Source: Pirellulaceae bacterium
Lineage (GTDB): Bacteria > Planctomycetota > Planctomycetia > Pirellulales > Pirellulaceae
Assembly (NCBI GenBank): GCA_025459265.1
Contig: JALOQX010000037.1
Span: 1 to 42,978 of the forward strand
Direction: 5' to 3'
Length of the DNA: 42,978 bases
Shown here: positions 15,764 through 22,738 of the stretch, in pieces
Layout of the letters: every line of letters begins with the position of its first letter
Position numbering within the stretch: the first letter of the stretch is position 1
Notes under the pieces: model-generated
What the model was told of the DNA's origin: nothing
The model's input: the letters and a program-made list of their open reading frames with translations, nothing else
The model's database searches: none
Made by a program: the position numbers and the translations under genes

Positions 15764-16663
15764 TCACAGGCGGAAGCGGTACCGCCGCGCTTGTTCGGCG
15801 ATATCCACGCCCACTGATGCGCCCCACGCCTGCAGCAACCGCCGATACGTTTCCCCCGCCGCGCCGGGCTCCAGCGGCCGACGATTCAGACGCGTGACGG
15901 GCCAGACGCAGGGCGAGGTGCTGCACAACAGGATCTCGTCCGCCGCGGCCAATTCCTCCCAGCCGAAAGGCCGGAAATGCCAGGGGATCCCAAGCTCCGC
16001 GGCCAGTTCCGCCAGCACCGTCAAACTCACACCCGGCAGGATGCGCTCGCGCGGGGGAGATACCAGACCTTCGCTGCGGCGGAGCATGACGATGTTGGCG
16101 GTGGACGCCTCCGAGACGCAGCCGTCCAGGTCCAACAGCACCGCCCGCGCACCGGGATCCAGCCGTTCGGCGGCATGGTCCGCCAGGTAGTAATGCATCC
16201 GGCTGCGGCACTTCAAGGCCGCTGGCCAGCACGCCTCCGGCACCTGGCGAATCCCCGTCTCCATCAACGCCTGACCCTGGTCGTAATAGTGCACCCAGCG
16301 GCCGAACGGAAGCGGATACGCCTCGATCCCCACCGTCGGCTGTCCCCGGCCGGGCACTCCGGGCGTCACGAAGAGCGAGATCCCCAGATCGTCGTCCGCC
16401 GCCAGGAGCGGGTGGTTGCGCGCCGCCAGTTCCTCGATCAGCTCCCCGATGCGCTCGAGCGACAGGCCCGGCTGCAGGTCCACGATCCGCAGTGAATTAC
16501 TCAGCCGCTCGAGATGATCGTCCAGCCGGTACACCTGTCCGCGGAACGTCCGCAACCGCTCACTGACCGCCGCGCCCTGCACGAATCCGAGGTCGTTGAC
16601 CGACAACGACAGCGCGGATGCCGGAAGGAAGTCGCCGTTGAGCCAGGCGCACGGTTCGGTCAT
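15764..16663 (-). CDS. Class IV aminotransferase (branched-chain / aminodeoxychorismate lyase-like)
   Basis: A 299-residue PLP enzyme of fold type IV. NGDFLPASALSLSVNDLGFVQG near residues 9-30 is the N-terminal strand and D-x-G-F pattern. The PLP lysine is probably Lys150 or 151 in LKCRSRMHYYLAD, and EASTANIVML near 186 is the conserved E-x-x-x-x-N motif. VSPPRERILPGVSL near 202 matches the P-x-x-x-x-I-L-x-G-[VI] motif, and ILLCSTSPCVWPVTRL near 245 the TNT/TST-like substrate loop. The family includes branched-chain aminotransferase, D-amino acid transaminase and 4-amino-4-deoxychorismate lyase; the sequence does not settle which. It is convergent with the GspF-like gene and lies 33 bases downstream of the hydrolase gene on the same strand. 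Confidence 0.88.
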   Translation of the reverse strand: MTEPCAWLNGDFLPASALSLSVNDLGFVQGAAVSERLRTFRGQVYRLDDHLERLSNSLRIVDLQPGLSLERIGELIEELAARNHPLLAADDDLGISLFVTPGVPGRGQPTVGIEAYPLPFGRWVHYYDQGQALMETGIRQVPEACWPAALKCRSRMHYYLADHAAERLDPGARAVLLDLDGCVSEASTANIVMLRRSEGLVSPPRERILPGVSLTVLAELAAELGIPWHFRPFGWEELAAADEILLCSTSPCVWPVTRLNRRPLEPGAAGETYRRLLQAWGASVGVDIAEQARRYRFRL

Positions 16664-16696
16664 GTCAGCTCACTTATCAGACCACACACTATGGCA

Positions 16697-17755
16697 TCAT
16701 GGTACGGCAACCCACAACAGCACGTCGGCCATCCGCTGCCGCAAGCAGGGGTCGCTGAGGTAATTGTCCAGCTCGTGCGACTTTTGCACAGAGGGACTCA
16801 CATCGCATTGGTCAATCTTCCGGGCCAGATTGCCCAGCTCCGCGACACGCATGCCGCTGAATCCCAGGGCCGTTGCGCGGGAGTGCTTGATCAGCAGGTG
16901 ATAGCGTCTCAGGACGGGATCGCAGCGGTTGAACAGGTTGAGCAGGTGGTCGAGCTGCGGGAGCGCGCACTGGTGATACGCCCCGGGGAACAGCCAGGTG
17001 TTGGGCAGTGCCGCCGCCAGCATCACGACGCGCGTCGGCAAGGGCGCGGACGGGGTCTGCGGCAGGGTCCGTCCGGAGAGGACGCCGCCTCCGCACAGAT
17101 GCAATGCCCCCGTGGCGATTCGTGCGCCGAAACTGTACCCGAGCAGACTCAGCCGTTGAGTCGGCGGCAGCTGGCTGAGGAACCACCCCAGCAGATACCC
17201 CTCGAGCTCCGTCCGCTGTGCCTTGGCACGCACATCCCGCAACTGGCCCTGCACACGGGAGCTGGGCCACGACCAGATGACGAACCGCACCGGCGTCGCA
17301 TCGCTCGTGCCGGCGGTGAGCTCCTGGTAGACCCGCTGACCCTCCTCGCGCGACTGCGCGCCGGACACACGATTACCGTGGACAAACACGAGCAGGATCG
17401 CGTCACGCCCGCTGGCGGAGAGCAGGTCGTCGAGGGACGCCTCGCGCCAGCCACGTTCGGGCTCGAGTCGCTCCACATGCAGCGGCGGCGCAGCGTCGGC
17501 CACGGCGCAGCCGACGTGACGCGTCGATACCCACCATAACTCGTCCTGGTCCCGTAACCCGCCTCCAACCGCCACCGCTCCCGGCGCGATCAGACTCGCC
17601 GCCACGGCCAGCACGGGCACAAGGAGCAGACGCGTCGGACGAAGCCCGTTGCACCGCCGGTGACGATCACGCACGAGAAAGCGGTCCGGCCGGCTGTGAC
17701 GGGTGGCAGCAGCGAAGCGAGGGCACATGGACAGATCCGACTCGAAGTTCATCAT
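16697..17755 (-). CDS. Exported alpha/beta hydrolase-like protein
   Basis: A protein of about 352 residues with the alpha/beta hydrolase core. VFVHGNRVSG (strand and oxyanion HG pair) lies about 125 residues in, VRFVIWSWPS follows, and the nucleophile elbow is LLGYSFGARIATGALHL (G-Y-S-F-G). A hydrophobic segment RLLLVPVLAVAASLIAPGAVA precedes the domain and looks like a signal peptide or anchor, though it is far from the N-terminus unless a downstream start is used. The frame is open to a GTG at 17818; ATG codons at 17755, 17752 and 17728 are alternatives. I chose 17755 because the bases upstream resemble a promoter. Catalytic acid and His are not certain. The substrate is unknown. The aminotransferase gene is 33 bases downstream. 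Confidence 0.75.
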   Translation of the reverse strand: MMNFESDLSMCPRFAAATRHSRPDRFLVRDRHRRCNGLRPTRLLLVPVLAVAASLIAPGAVAVGGGLRDQDELWWVSTRHVGCAVADAAPPLHVERLEPERGWREASLDDLLSASGRDAILLVFVHGNRVSGAQSREEGQRVYQELTAGTSDATPVRFVIWSWPSSRVQGQLRDVRAKAQRTELEGYLLGWFLSQLPPTQRLSLLGYSFGARIATGALHLCGGGVLSGRTLPQTPSAPLPTRVVMLAAALPNTWLFPGAYHQCALPQLDHLLNLFNRCDPVLRRYHLLIKHSRATALGFSGMRVAELGNLARKIDQCDVSPSVQKSHELDNYLSDPCLRQRMADVLLWVAVP

Positions 17756-17871
17756 CCGGCAGCATTCGGATCGCGGCACATCAGATCCGCGGCTGTAGAA
17801 ATGTAGCATGTAATCCACGCAGCGTGTTCCGGCAAGGCAGGCAGAATGTGGAAAAAATTCAACCGTTTCGT

Positions 17872-17899
17872 TTGCACATCACGAACCGCGTTGTAGAGT
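17872..17899 (+). promoter_or_regulatory. Possible promoter for the small lipoprotein
   Basis: TTGCAC (17872-17877) and TAGAGT (17894-17899) are separated by 16 bases, 58 bases before the likely start codon at 17958. A downstream GGAG at 17945-17948 is the ribosome site. Confidence 0.4.
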
Positions 17900-17957
17900 T
17901 GTGAGACCGATAAGCTCCCGGTAATTCACGCATCTTGCCTGAGCGGAGAAGATGGCC

Positions 17958-18203
17958 ATGAAGAGGCGTTTACTTGTAGCGGCTGTGACCGTCCTGGCGG
18001 TGACGTCCGTCAGCGGGTGCCGCGGCGGATCGAGCTGGTGGAATCGCGGGGCCTTGTGCGGCGCCCAGGCGGATCCCTGCGCGACGGCTGTGTGCCCGCC
18101 GGACTGCGATCCGATGTACGCACCGGGGATCCCGATGGGGACCACGATGATGGGGGCGCCGGTGGCGCCGCCGACGACGATGGAAGCGCTGCCCGCGAAC
18201 TGA
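17958..18203 (+). CDS. Small cysteine-containing lipoprotein, unknown function
   Basis: An 81-residue putative lipoprotein. The N-terminus is MKRRLL, then a hydrophobic stretch and the lipobox SVSGC, with Cys21 as the lipidated residue. The mature part is short and has several cysteines (ALCGAQADPCATAVCPPDC) followed by a Pro/Met/Gly-rich tail (GIPMGTTMMGAPVAPP). Two start codons are possible. The ATG at 17952 lies only three bases after the GGAG site, while the one at 17958 is nine bases away and gives a better MKRR signal peptide, so it is preferred. A strong hairpin follows the gene, so it is probably transcribed alone. No function can be assigned. Confidence 0.75.
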   Translation: MKRRLLVAAVTVLAVTSVSGCRGGSSWWNRGALCGAQADPCATAVCPPDCDPMYAPGIPMGTTMMGAPVAPPTTMEALPAN

Positions 18204-18241
18204 ACAATCTCACCTGGCTTTGCCCTCCCGGCCAAGCTGGT

Positions 18242-18287
18242 CCGCCGCCGGGACGGCGCGCGATCCTGACGCGCCGTCCCGCGGCGG
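18242..18287 (+). terminator. Strong GC hairpin after the small lipoprotein gene
   Basis: The arms 18242-18260 and 18270-18287 pair over about 18 bp with one bulge; the loop is nine bases. A short T-rich tail (TCTGTTTCC) follows. This is a likely intrinsic terminator between the lipoprotein gene and the first transglutaminase-like gene. Confidence 0.6.
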
Positions 18288-18316
18288 TCTGTTTCCGTGC
18301 GACGTGAGAGTCACTC

Positions 18317-19261
18317 GTGAAAACGCTGCGGATCATGCTGGTGTGCGGCTGGCTGTGCGGCCTCGCGTCGCCGCTCTGCGCCCAGTTCGGTGACACTGCG
18401 CCCAGCGGCGGGCCGGTCCTCGGTGCTGAGCGCACCCAGCGCTGGAAAATCGGCATGCGCATCGTCGCGCAGACGCCCTGTTTCGACGTCTTCGCCACCG
18501 TCCCCGTACCCACCAACTGGCCGGAACAGGATGTAAAGGTCGTCGAGGAGCAACTCGCCGAAAGCGTCGCTCGGGTCCAAAGGCGCATCTTGGAGGGAGG
18601 CGTCGAGCAATTGCTCGTGGCCATGCCGCAGCTGAACGCCGGGGACCAGTCCGAGGTGTACGTGACCGTGGAAGTGACGCGCCGTGCGCTGAGCCCGCCT
18701 GCGGATGTCTCCGGGTACCGCGTTCCTGAGCGGGTCCCGCGCGAATTGCGCAAGTGTCTGGCGGCCAGCCCGATGATCGACTGCCGCCAGCGCAAGGTCC
18801 GCGATCTGGCCAAGGAGATCACCGAGAACCATGACGGAGCGTGGCAGAAGGTCGAGGCCCTCCACGACTGGGTACAGGAGAATATTGAGCACAGCAACGA
18901 CAAGGTGAAAGGCACCGTCGCGACGCTGCAGGCTAAACGCGGACATATGGAGGACCTGACCGGCCTGTTCATCGCGCTCTGCCGCGCCGCCAAGGTCCCC
19001 GCCCGTACGGTCTGGGTTCCCGACTACTGCTACGCCGAATTCTACCTGGAGGACAGCGCGGGCACCGGATTCTGGTTCCCCTGCGAGCTCAAGGAAAAAA
19101 CCGTCTTTGGCACGGCGTCGAACGACCATATGATTCTGCAGAAGGGCGACAACATCGAGGTGCCCGAGAAGAAGGAGCCGCAGCGCTTCGTCCGGGAATT
19201 CATCAAAGGCAAGGGGCAGCCGCAAGTGACGTTCGTGCGGCAGGTGCTCCCCGCGAGCTGA
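18317..19261 (+). CDS. Exported transglutaminase-like protein lacking catalytic Cys and His
   Basis: A 314-residue protein with a signal peptide (MKTLRIMLVCGWLCGLASPLCAQ). It is a tandem paralogue of the next gene: WPEQDV, GGVEQL, HDWVQENIEH and AEFYLED line up with WPEQDV, GGVEQL, YDWVRQRVEY and PEFYLED. The transglutaminase core is near 205-245. In the paralogue the active site reads GDCEELTSLF and VPGHCYPEF; here the same places read GHMEDLTGLF (Met211 for Cys) and VPDYCYAEF (Tyr237 for His). The enzyme is therefore probably catalytically dead and may bind peptide or another ligand. An earlier domain (about 35-130) of unknown role is shared with the paralogue. A GTGAGAGTCACTC stretch upstream contains only a weak ribosome site. 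It lies 29 bases before the paralogue, so both are probably cotranscribed. Confidence 0.85.
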   Translation: MKTLRIMLVCGWLCGLASPLCAQFGDTAPSGGPVLGAERTQRWKIGMRIVAQTPCFDVFATVPVPTNWPEQDVKVVEEQLAESVARVQRRILEGGVEQLLVAMPQLNAGDQSEVYVTVEVTRRALSPPADVSGYRVPERVPRELRKCLAASPMIDCRQRKVRDLAKEITENHDGAWQKVEALHDWVQENIEHSNDKVKGTVATLQAKRGHMEDLTGLFIALCRAAKVPARTVWVPDYCYAEFYLEDSAGTGFWFPCELKEKTVFGTASNDHMILQKGDNIEVPEKKEPQRFVREFIKGKGQPQVTFVRQVLPAS

Positions 19262-19290
19262 ACCCCGGTCAGGGCGACTGCATCCCCGAC

Positions 19291-20463
19291 ATGCCCCGGC
19301 CTGATGACCGTACTGCTGTCCGTTGCCAGCGCACCGCGCCCGCGGTTCACCACGACCGGAGGTCGCTCGCCCGCGGCGTTGTACTGCTGGTGCTTTGTCA
19401 CAGCTTCATTTGCGGATTGGGTGGCTGGGGTCGAGCGTCAGCTCGGCCCCAGCTCTTCGCGACTGGCGGCTCACTTCGTTCGTCCCCAGCCAGCCCAGTT
19501 CCTCGCTTCGACAATGCACTCGTCTGCTGCCTCGCGCTTGCCGATGCCGAGGACCGTCCCGGCGCGATCGAACTGACCAACCCGCAGCCGTACCGCTGGG
19601 AATGCGGCGTGCGCGTGGTTGCCTCCGGCCCCACCAGCGGCATCGTGGCCACGTTACCGGTGCCCAAGTCCTGGCCGGAACAGGATGTCACGCTGGTGTC
19701 CGAGGACCTGTCGTCTCATGTCCGCTCGGCGCGGCGTCGCGTGCTCGACGGCGGCGTCGAGCAACTGACCGTCACCATCCCGCGGCTCGACGGCGGGGAC
19801 ACCGCGACCGCGCTGCTGACGCTGGACATCATCAAGCGCGATATCGTCGCACCGACCGCCACCGACGCGCTGCGTCCCCCCGCCACGCCGTCGCGCCAGC
19901 TGCGGGTATTCCTGCAGCCCAGTCCCTACATTGAGAGCGATGATCCGGCGATTCGCGCCGCCGCCGAGCAGGTGGTGGCCGGCCTGCCACCGGGCTGGGC
20001 CCAGGCCGAGGCGATCTATGACTGGGTGCGGCAGCGCGTCGAATATCGGTTCGATGAGCGGATCAAGAGCGCTCGGCAGGCGCTCGAGGACGGCTTCGGC
20101 GATTGCGAAGAACTGACATCGCTGTTCGTGGCCATGTGCCGTGCCACGGGCATTCCCGCGCGGAGCGTGTGGGTGCCGGGACATTGCTACCCCGAGTTCT
20201 ATCTGGAAGACGAACAGGGGGAGGGCCACTGGTATCCGTGCCAGGCCGCCGGCACCCGGCTCTTCGGAGCGATGCAGGAAGCGCGTCCGATTCTGCAGAA
20301 AGGCGACAGTTTCCGCGTCGCCGGTCAGCGTCAGCCGGTGCGCTATGTCCATGAAACGCTCAGCGCCAAGAACGCGGCGAGCGACCCCACCGTCCAGTTC
20401 GTGCAGCAACGACTCGCTCCGCCCCCCGCACCCGAGGCGCCGACGCGGCGCGACACACCCTGA
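19291..20463 (+). CDS. Exported transglutaminase-like protein with an in-frame repeat insertion in its signal peptide
   Basis: A 390-residue protein of the transglutaminase/protease-like core family. The active site is present: GDCEELTSLFVAMCRATGIP, with Cys272, and VPGHCYPEFYLED with His298. The upstream domain (about 95-190) matches its neighbour. The N-terminus is odd. Residues 25-33 (SLARGVVLL) and residues 77 onward (LVCCLALADAEDRPG) together look like one normal signal peptide, but they are separated by about 43 residues encoded by a repeat element (19390-19519). The interruption keeps the frame. Whether export still works is unknown. An alternative is that the real start lies downstream, although no good ATG is seen there. 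The substrate is unknown. Confidence 0.82.
   Translation: MPRPDDRTAVRCQRTAPAVHHDRRSLARGVVLLVLCHSFICGLGGWGRASARPQLFATGGSLRSSPASPVPRFDNALVCCLALADAEDRPGAIELTNPQPYRWECGVRVVASGPTSGIVATLPVPKSWPEQDVTLVSEDLSSHVRSARRRVLDGGVEQLTVTIPRLDGGDTATALLTLDIIKRDIVAPTATDALRPPATPSRQLRVFLQPSPYIESDDPAIRAAAEQVVAGLPPGWAQAEAIYDWVRQRVEYRFDERIKSARQALEDGFGDCEELTSLFVAMCRATGIPARSVWVPGHCYPEFYLEDEQGEGHWYPCQAAGTRLFGAMQEARPILQKGDSFRVAGQRQPVRYVHETLSAKNAASDPTVQFVQQRLAPPPAPEAPTRRDTP
19390..19519. repeat. MITE-like element with terminal inverted repeats
   Basis: The ends GTGCTTTGTC (19390-19399) and GACAATGCAC (19510-19519) are inverted repeats with one mismatch. Inside are a 13-bp stem (19424-19436 with 19441-19453, loop GTCA) and further inverted matches of GGCTGGGG with CCCCAGCC at 19484-19491. 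The left 13 bases, GTGCTTTGTCACA, recur at 27122-27134. The element has no gene. It lies inside the signal-peptide coding part of the transglutaminase-like gene and is about 43 codons long with no stop in that frame. Confidence 0.7.
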
Positions 20464-20467
20464 GCCA

Positions 20468-20492
20468 GGCGGGAGGACAAGACGGGCCCGCC
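20468..20492. terminator. Weak hairpin between convergent genes
   Basis: GGCGGG (20468-20473) pairs with CCCGCC (20487-20492) around a 13-base loop, in the 37-base gap between two convergent genes. No T-run follows, so a terminator role is uncertain. Confidence 0.25.
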
Positions 20493-20500
20493 ACGGCCGC

Positions 20501-21556
20501 TCACTGATCCCGCCGCAAATTCCCTTGCCGTGGGAGCTGCTGCTGCGCGTACCAGTTCTTCCAGGCCACCTGATCGAAGCCGAAATTCACGCCCGCCGGC
20601 GTGAGCGTCGTCAGGGCCGTCAGCACCTGACGGTTCTGCAGCTCCTGTTCGATAATCTTGACCCCGCCCCCCGCCTGCAGACCCCCACCTCCCTGCGGAC
20701 TGAACCCGCCGCTGATCCCACCCGGACCACTGCCGGTCTTCACCTGGAACCGGTGCTTCGTGACGACGGCGTCGATCAGCGCCGGGATGGCGGCGGGTTC
20801 GCCGAGCCGGCCGAGAACCCAGCCGGCCTGGTTGACGACCTGGTTGTCCTTGTCTTTGAGTAGCCGCGTGAGAATCGCCAAGGCTTGATCCGGGCCCACC
20901 ACCTTCAGCGCATCGGCACTGCGTTCGCGCACCTCGAGCTCGGGATCTTTCATGGCGCGTTCCAGGAGTGCGGTAACGGCCGCGCCGTGTCGGAACTTGC
21001 TGAGCACCTCGATGTAGACCACCTTCAGCTGGGGCGGTTCTTCCGGCTCCGCCAGCAGTTCGGCCAGCGGAGTGATGGCAAACGGACTGTCAAGGGCGCG
21101 CAGCTGGGTGAGCGCCGCCGCGGCGTCGTTGCGGCCGCGGACGATGGCGGTCCGCCACACGCGCAGCCTCTTCCGCCAGTCGCGTTCCTCGTTCACCTGC
21201 CGCTCGCCACGCGAATCGAGCTCCACCTCCTGCGCCAGCCGCCAATCGCCTTTGTAGCGGACGTAACCGAGCCGCTCGAGGAACTCGTTTTCCGGCCCGG
21301 TTTCGGGAGCGGCCCCAGCGGCCTCGCGCGAACCGTCGGCGGGTGCTACGACCTCGGCCACCAGGTCCGCGGCCACGGTCACACGCCCGCCGTGAGCCAG
21401 GCCGATCTCGTAGTGCTCAACGTTCGGCGTGTCGCGATTGAGCCACTCGCCCTCGATACGTCCACCGTGGCGCAGTCGGAACACATCGGCGCGCAGCGTG
21501 CCCCCGACCAGCATCGCCACACCGCACCAGCACACGACACGTATTCGTCTGTCCAT
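20501..21556 (-). CDS. Exported HEAT-repeat protein
   Basis: A 351-residue protein with a signal peptide (MDRRIRVVCWCGVAMLVGGTLRA). Residues about 25-75 (VFRLRHGGRIEGEWLN, VTVAADLVAEVV) resemble a small beta domain found at the start of similar proteins. Residues 150-265 contain four HEAT-like helical repeats (for example ALTQLRALDSPFAITPLAELL and PELEVRERSADALKVVG). A Gly-rich linker follows (GPGGISGGFSPQGGGGLQ), then a tail ending in WYAQQQLPRQGNLRRDQ. HEAT repeats bind proteins and mark a scaffold role; the partner is unknown. The frame is open upstream to 21691, but the ATG at 21556 begins the signal peptide. A promoter is visible about 90 bases upstream. Confidence 0.82.
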   Translation of the reverse strand: MDRRIRVVCWCGVAMLVGGTLRADVFRLRHGGRIEGEWLNRDTPNVEHYEIGLAHGGRVTVAADLVAEVVAPADGSREAAGAAPETGPENEFLERLGYVRYKGDWRLAQEVELDSRGERQVNEERDWRKRLRVWRTAIVRGRNDAAAALTQLRALDSPFAITPLAELLAEPEEPPQLKVVYIEVLSKFRHGAAVTALLERAMKDPELEVRERSADALKVVGPDQALAILTRLLKDKDNQVVNQAGWVLGRLGEPAAIPALIDAVVTKHRFQVKTGSGPGGISGGFSPQGGGGLQAGGGVKIIEQELQNRQVLTALTTLTPAGVNFGFDQVAWKNWYAQQQLPRQGNLRRDQ

Positions 21557-21644
21557 GGGCCACCTGTTCGGCGCCGGGCCGACCCGCGTCCGCCACCTGG
21601 TGGCGGCGCGGGGCATCCCCGCCGCACGCGGGCGGCCACCTCCC

Positions 21645-21674
21645 AGTATACGGAACCGCGGCAAGGCCAGGCAA
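21645..21674 (-). promoter_or_regulatory. Sigma70-type promoter for the HEAT-repeat gene
   Basis: On the minus strand TTGCCT (21669-21674) and TATACT (21645-21650) are 18 bases apart. The start codon is about 90 bases downstream at 21556. Confidence 0.45.
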
Positions 21675-21803
21675 ACAACCAGTCGAGCCACGGTCCGCCC
21701 AGTTCACTCCTGGGGGACCACGATAACGGTTATGCGGATCAGCAGGTGCATGTCGCGGCACCCGCCCAGGGACCATCCGAACGGTGACGATCGGCCGCGT
21801 GCG

Positions 21804-21948
21804 GTGCTTGTCACCGGGGGGAAGAAGATCATCGGCTACGGCCAAAACGGCCCCCCGGTGCTGGTCACCGGGGGGAAGAAGATCATCGGCTACGGCCAAA
21901 ACGGCCCCCCGGTGCTGGTCACCGGGGGGAAGAAGATCATCGGCTACG
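21804..21948 (+). repeat. 54-bp tandem repeat, 2.7 copies, with a hairpin at each junction
   Basis: Units start at 21804, 21858 and 21912; the last stops after 37 bases where the 240-bp dispersed repeat takes over. The first unit has one T for G difference. Each junction (21851-21875 and 21905-21929) forms a perfect 10-bp stem, CCCCCCGGTG with CACCGGGGGG, around the loop CTGGT. Since 54 is a multiple of three, one frame reads an 18-residue peptide repeat (VLVTGGKKIIGYGQNGPP), but no start site, promoter or protein family supports a real protein. Confidence 0.85.
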
Positions 21949-22169
21949 TGTGGCCACCACCACACACGGCGGCCGAGTCCCAACGCCTCCACCACGCCCG
22001 CGGCTGGCCGAGGCCGCCCCAGCCGGTGGCAACGGACGTGACGAGATCTTGTTGACAGGATGTCCAGGATGATCGCTGCGTGTCGTGCGGCACGGGTGCA
22101 GGTGCGAGCCGCCGGCGTGCAGCGCGCGGGCCGCCGTCCGCCTGACGGCGGACTCTGGCCCAGCGGTTA
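21932..22169 (+). repeat. Dispersed repeat, copy A (inverted copy at 42620-42866)
   Basis: About 238 bases that match the reverse complement of 42620-42866 with high identity by eye. The copy there carries one extra nine-base unit (GACAGGATG). Near its end a perfect stem GTCCGCC/GGCGGAC has the loop TGAC; the other copy has the loop TGCC. Near the middle is TTGACAGGATG, a motif of repeated ACAGGAT units. The left end merges into the 54-bp tandem repeat. No protein is recognised. Confidence 0.85.
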
Positions 22170-22217
22170 TACAGATCCGTTCCGCCTCCGTCCCGCCCTT
22201 ATATACTCCTGGGGACT

Positions 22218-22298
22218 GTAGTCCTCTCGCTCCGCGAGAGGATGTCATCACGCGGAGCGTGATGACTACTTTGATCCATACCTTTCGCAGTGAGCGAA
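22218..22298. repeat. REP-like array of three hairpins
   Basis: Hairpin 1: CCTCTCGC/GCGAGAGG, loop TCC (22223-22241). Hairpin 2: a 10-bp stem, GTCATCACGC/GCGTGATGAC, loop GGA (22244-22266). Hairpin 3: TTCGC/GCGAA, loop AGTGA (22284-22298). The first two are perfect and only two bases apart. The structure resembles bacterial REP elements spread between genes. Confidence 0.7.
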
Positions 22299-22738
22299 TC
22301 CCGAAAAGCTCCCCAGCTGGCTGTGAGAGGATCGATGTCGGTAAAAGTACAAGCTGGCTTCGACGTCACGCTGCGGCTCGGTGAGAACATGTGCGGGGAC
22401 GTCGCTCGCGACAGTGCGGACGTCGGGTCAGGTGGTTCCGCGGATGGGCAGGATGCCGTCGTCGAGGCGCAGACACACTGGTCGGATTGCCCCGCCAGCG
22501 GCGATGACCACAGGCGCGGTTGAAATCTGCGCCGCCGAGCTGGCAAATCCGCCGTCCGCGTGCTGTCGGCCGGTCCGGAGTTGGGCTAGAATGCCCGCGG
22601 GTGCTTCCCCCGGGGCGTCACGCGCCGACCCGCTGTCGGCGGCGGACACTTGGTGTGTGGCCGATGCGCTGCGAGCAGGTGGCTGCCGGCGGTCGGGAGG
22701 CGCCGGACCAGATCACTCAGGTGCGGAGGTGGCCGTTG
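22299..22738. other. Gene-free stretch before the PQQ-like gene
   Basis: Short open frames on both strands (for example 22290-22523 plus) have no recognised homology and no clear ribosome site. A possible -10 TAGAAT lies at 22587-22592 for the downstream gene, but its -35 is weak. The strong ribosome site GGAGGT (22725-22730) belongs to the gene at 22739. Some degraded gene may be present, but nothing can be named. Confidence 0.35.

Noticed and set aside
21804-21948. Possible CRISPR array
   Set aside because: Units are directly joined with no variable spacers, each contains a long GC hairpin, and no cas gene is near.
21429-22055. Repeat-containing protein with an 18-residue period
   Set aside because: The frame starts inside the HEAT gene region on the other strand, lacks a ribosome site, and ends inside the dispersed repeat; both strands are open here.
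22290-22523. 77-residue plus-strand frame and a 115-residue minus-strand frame
   Set aside because: No family pattern, no ribosome site, and they begin in or pass through the hairpin array.
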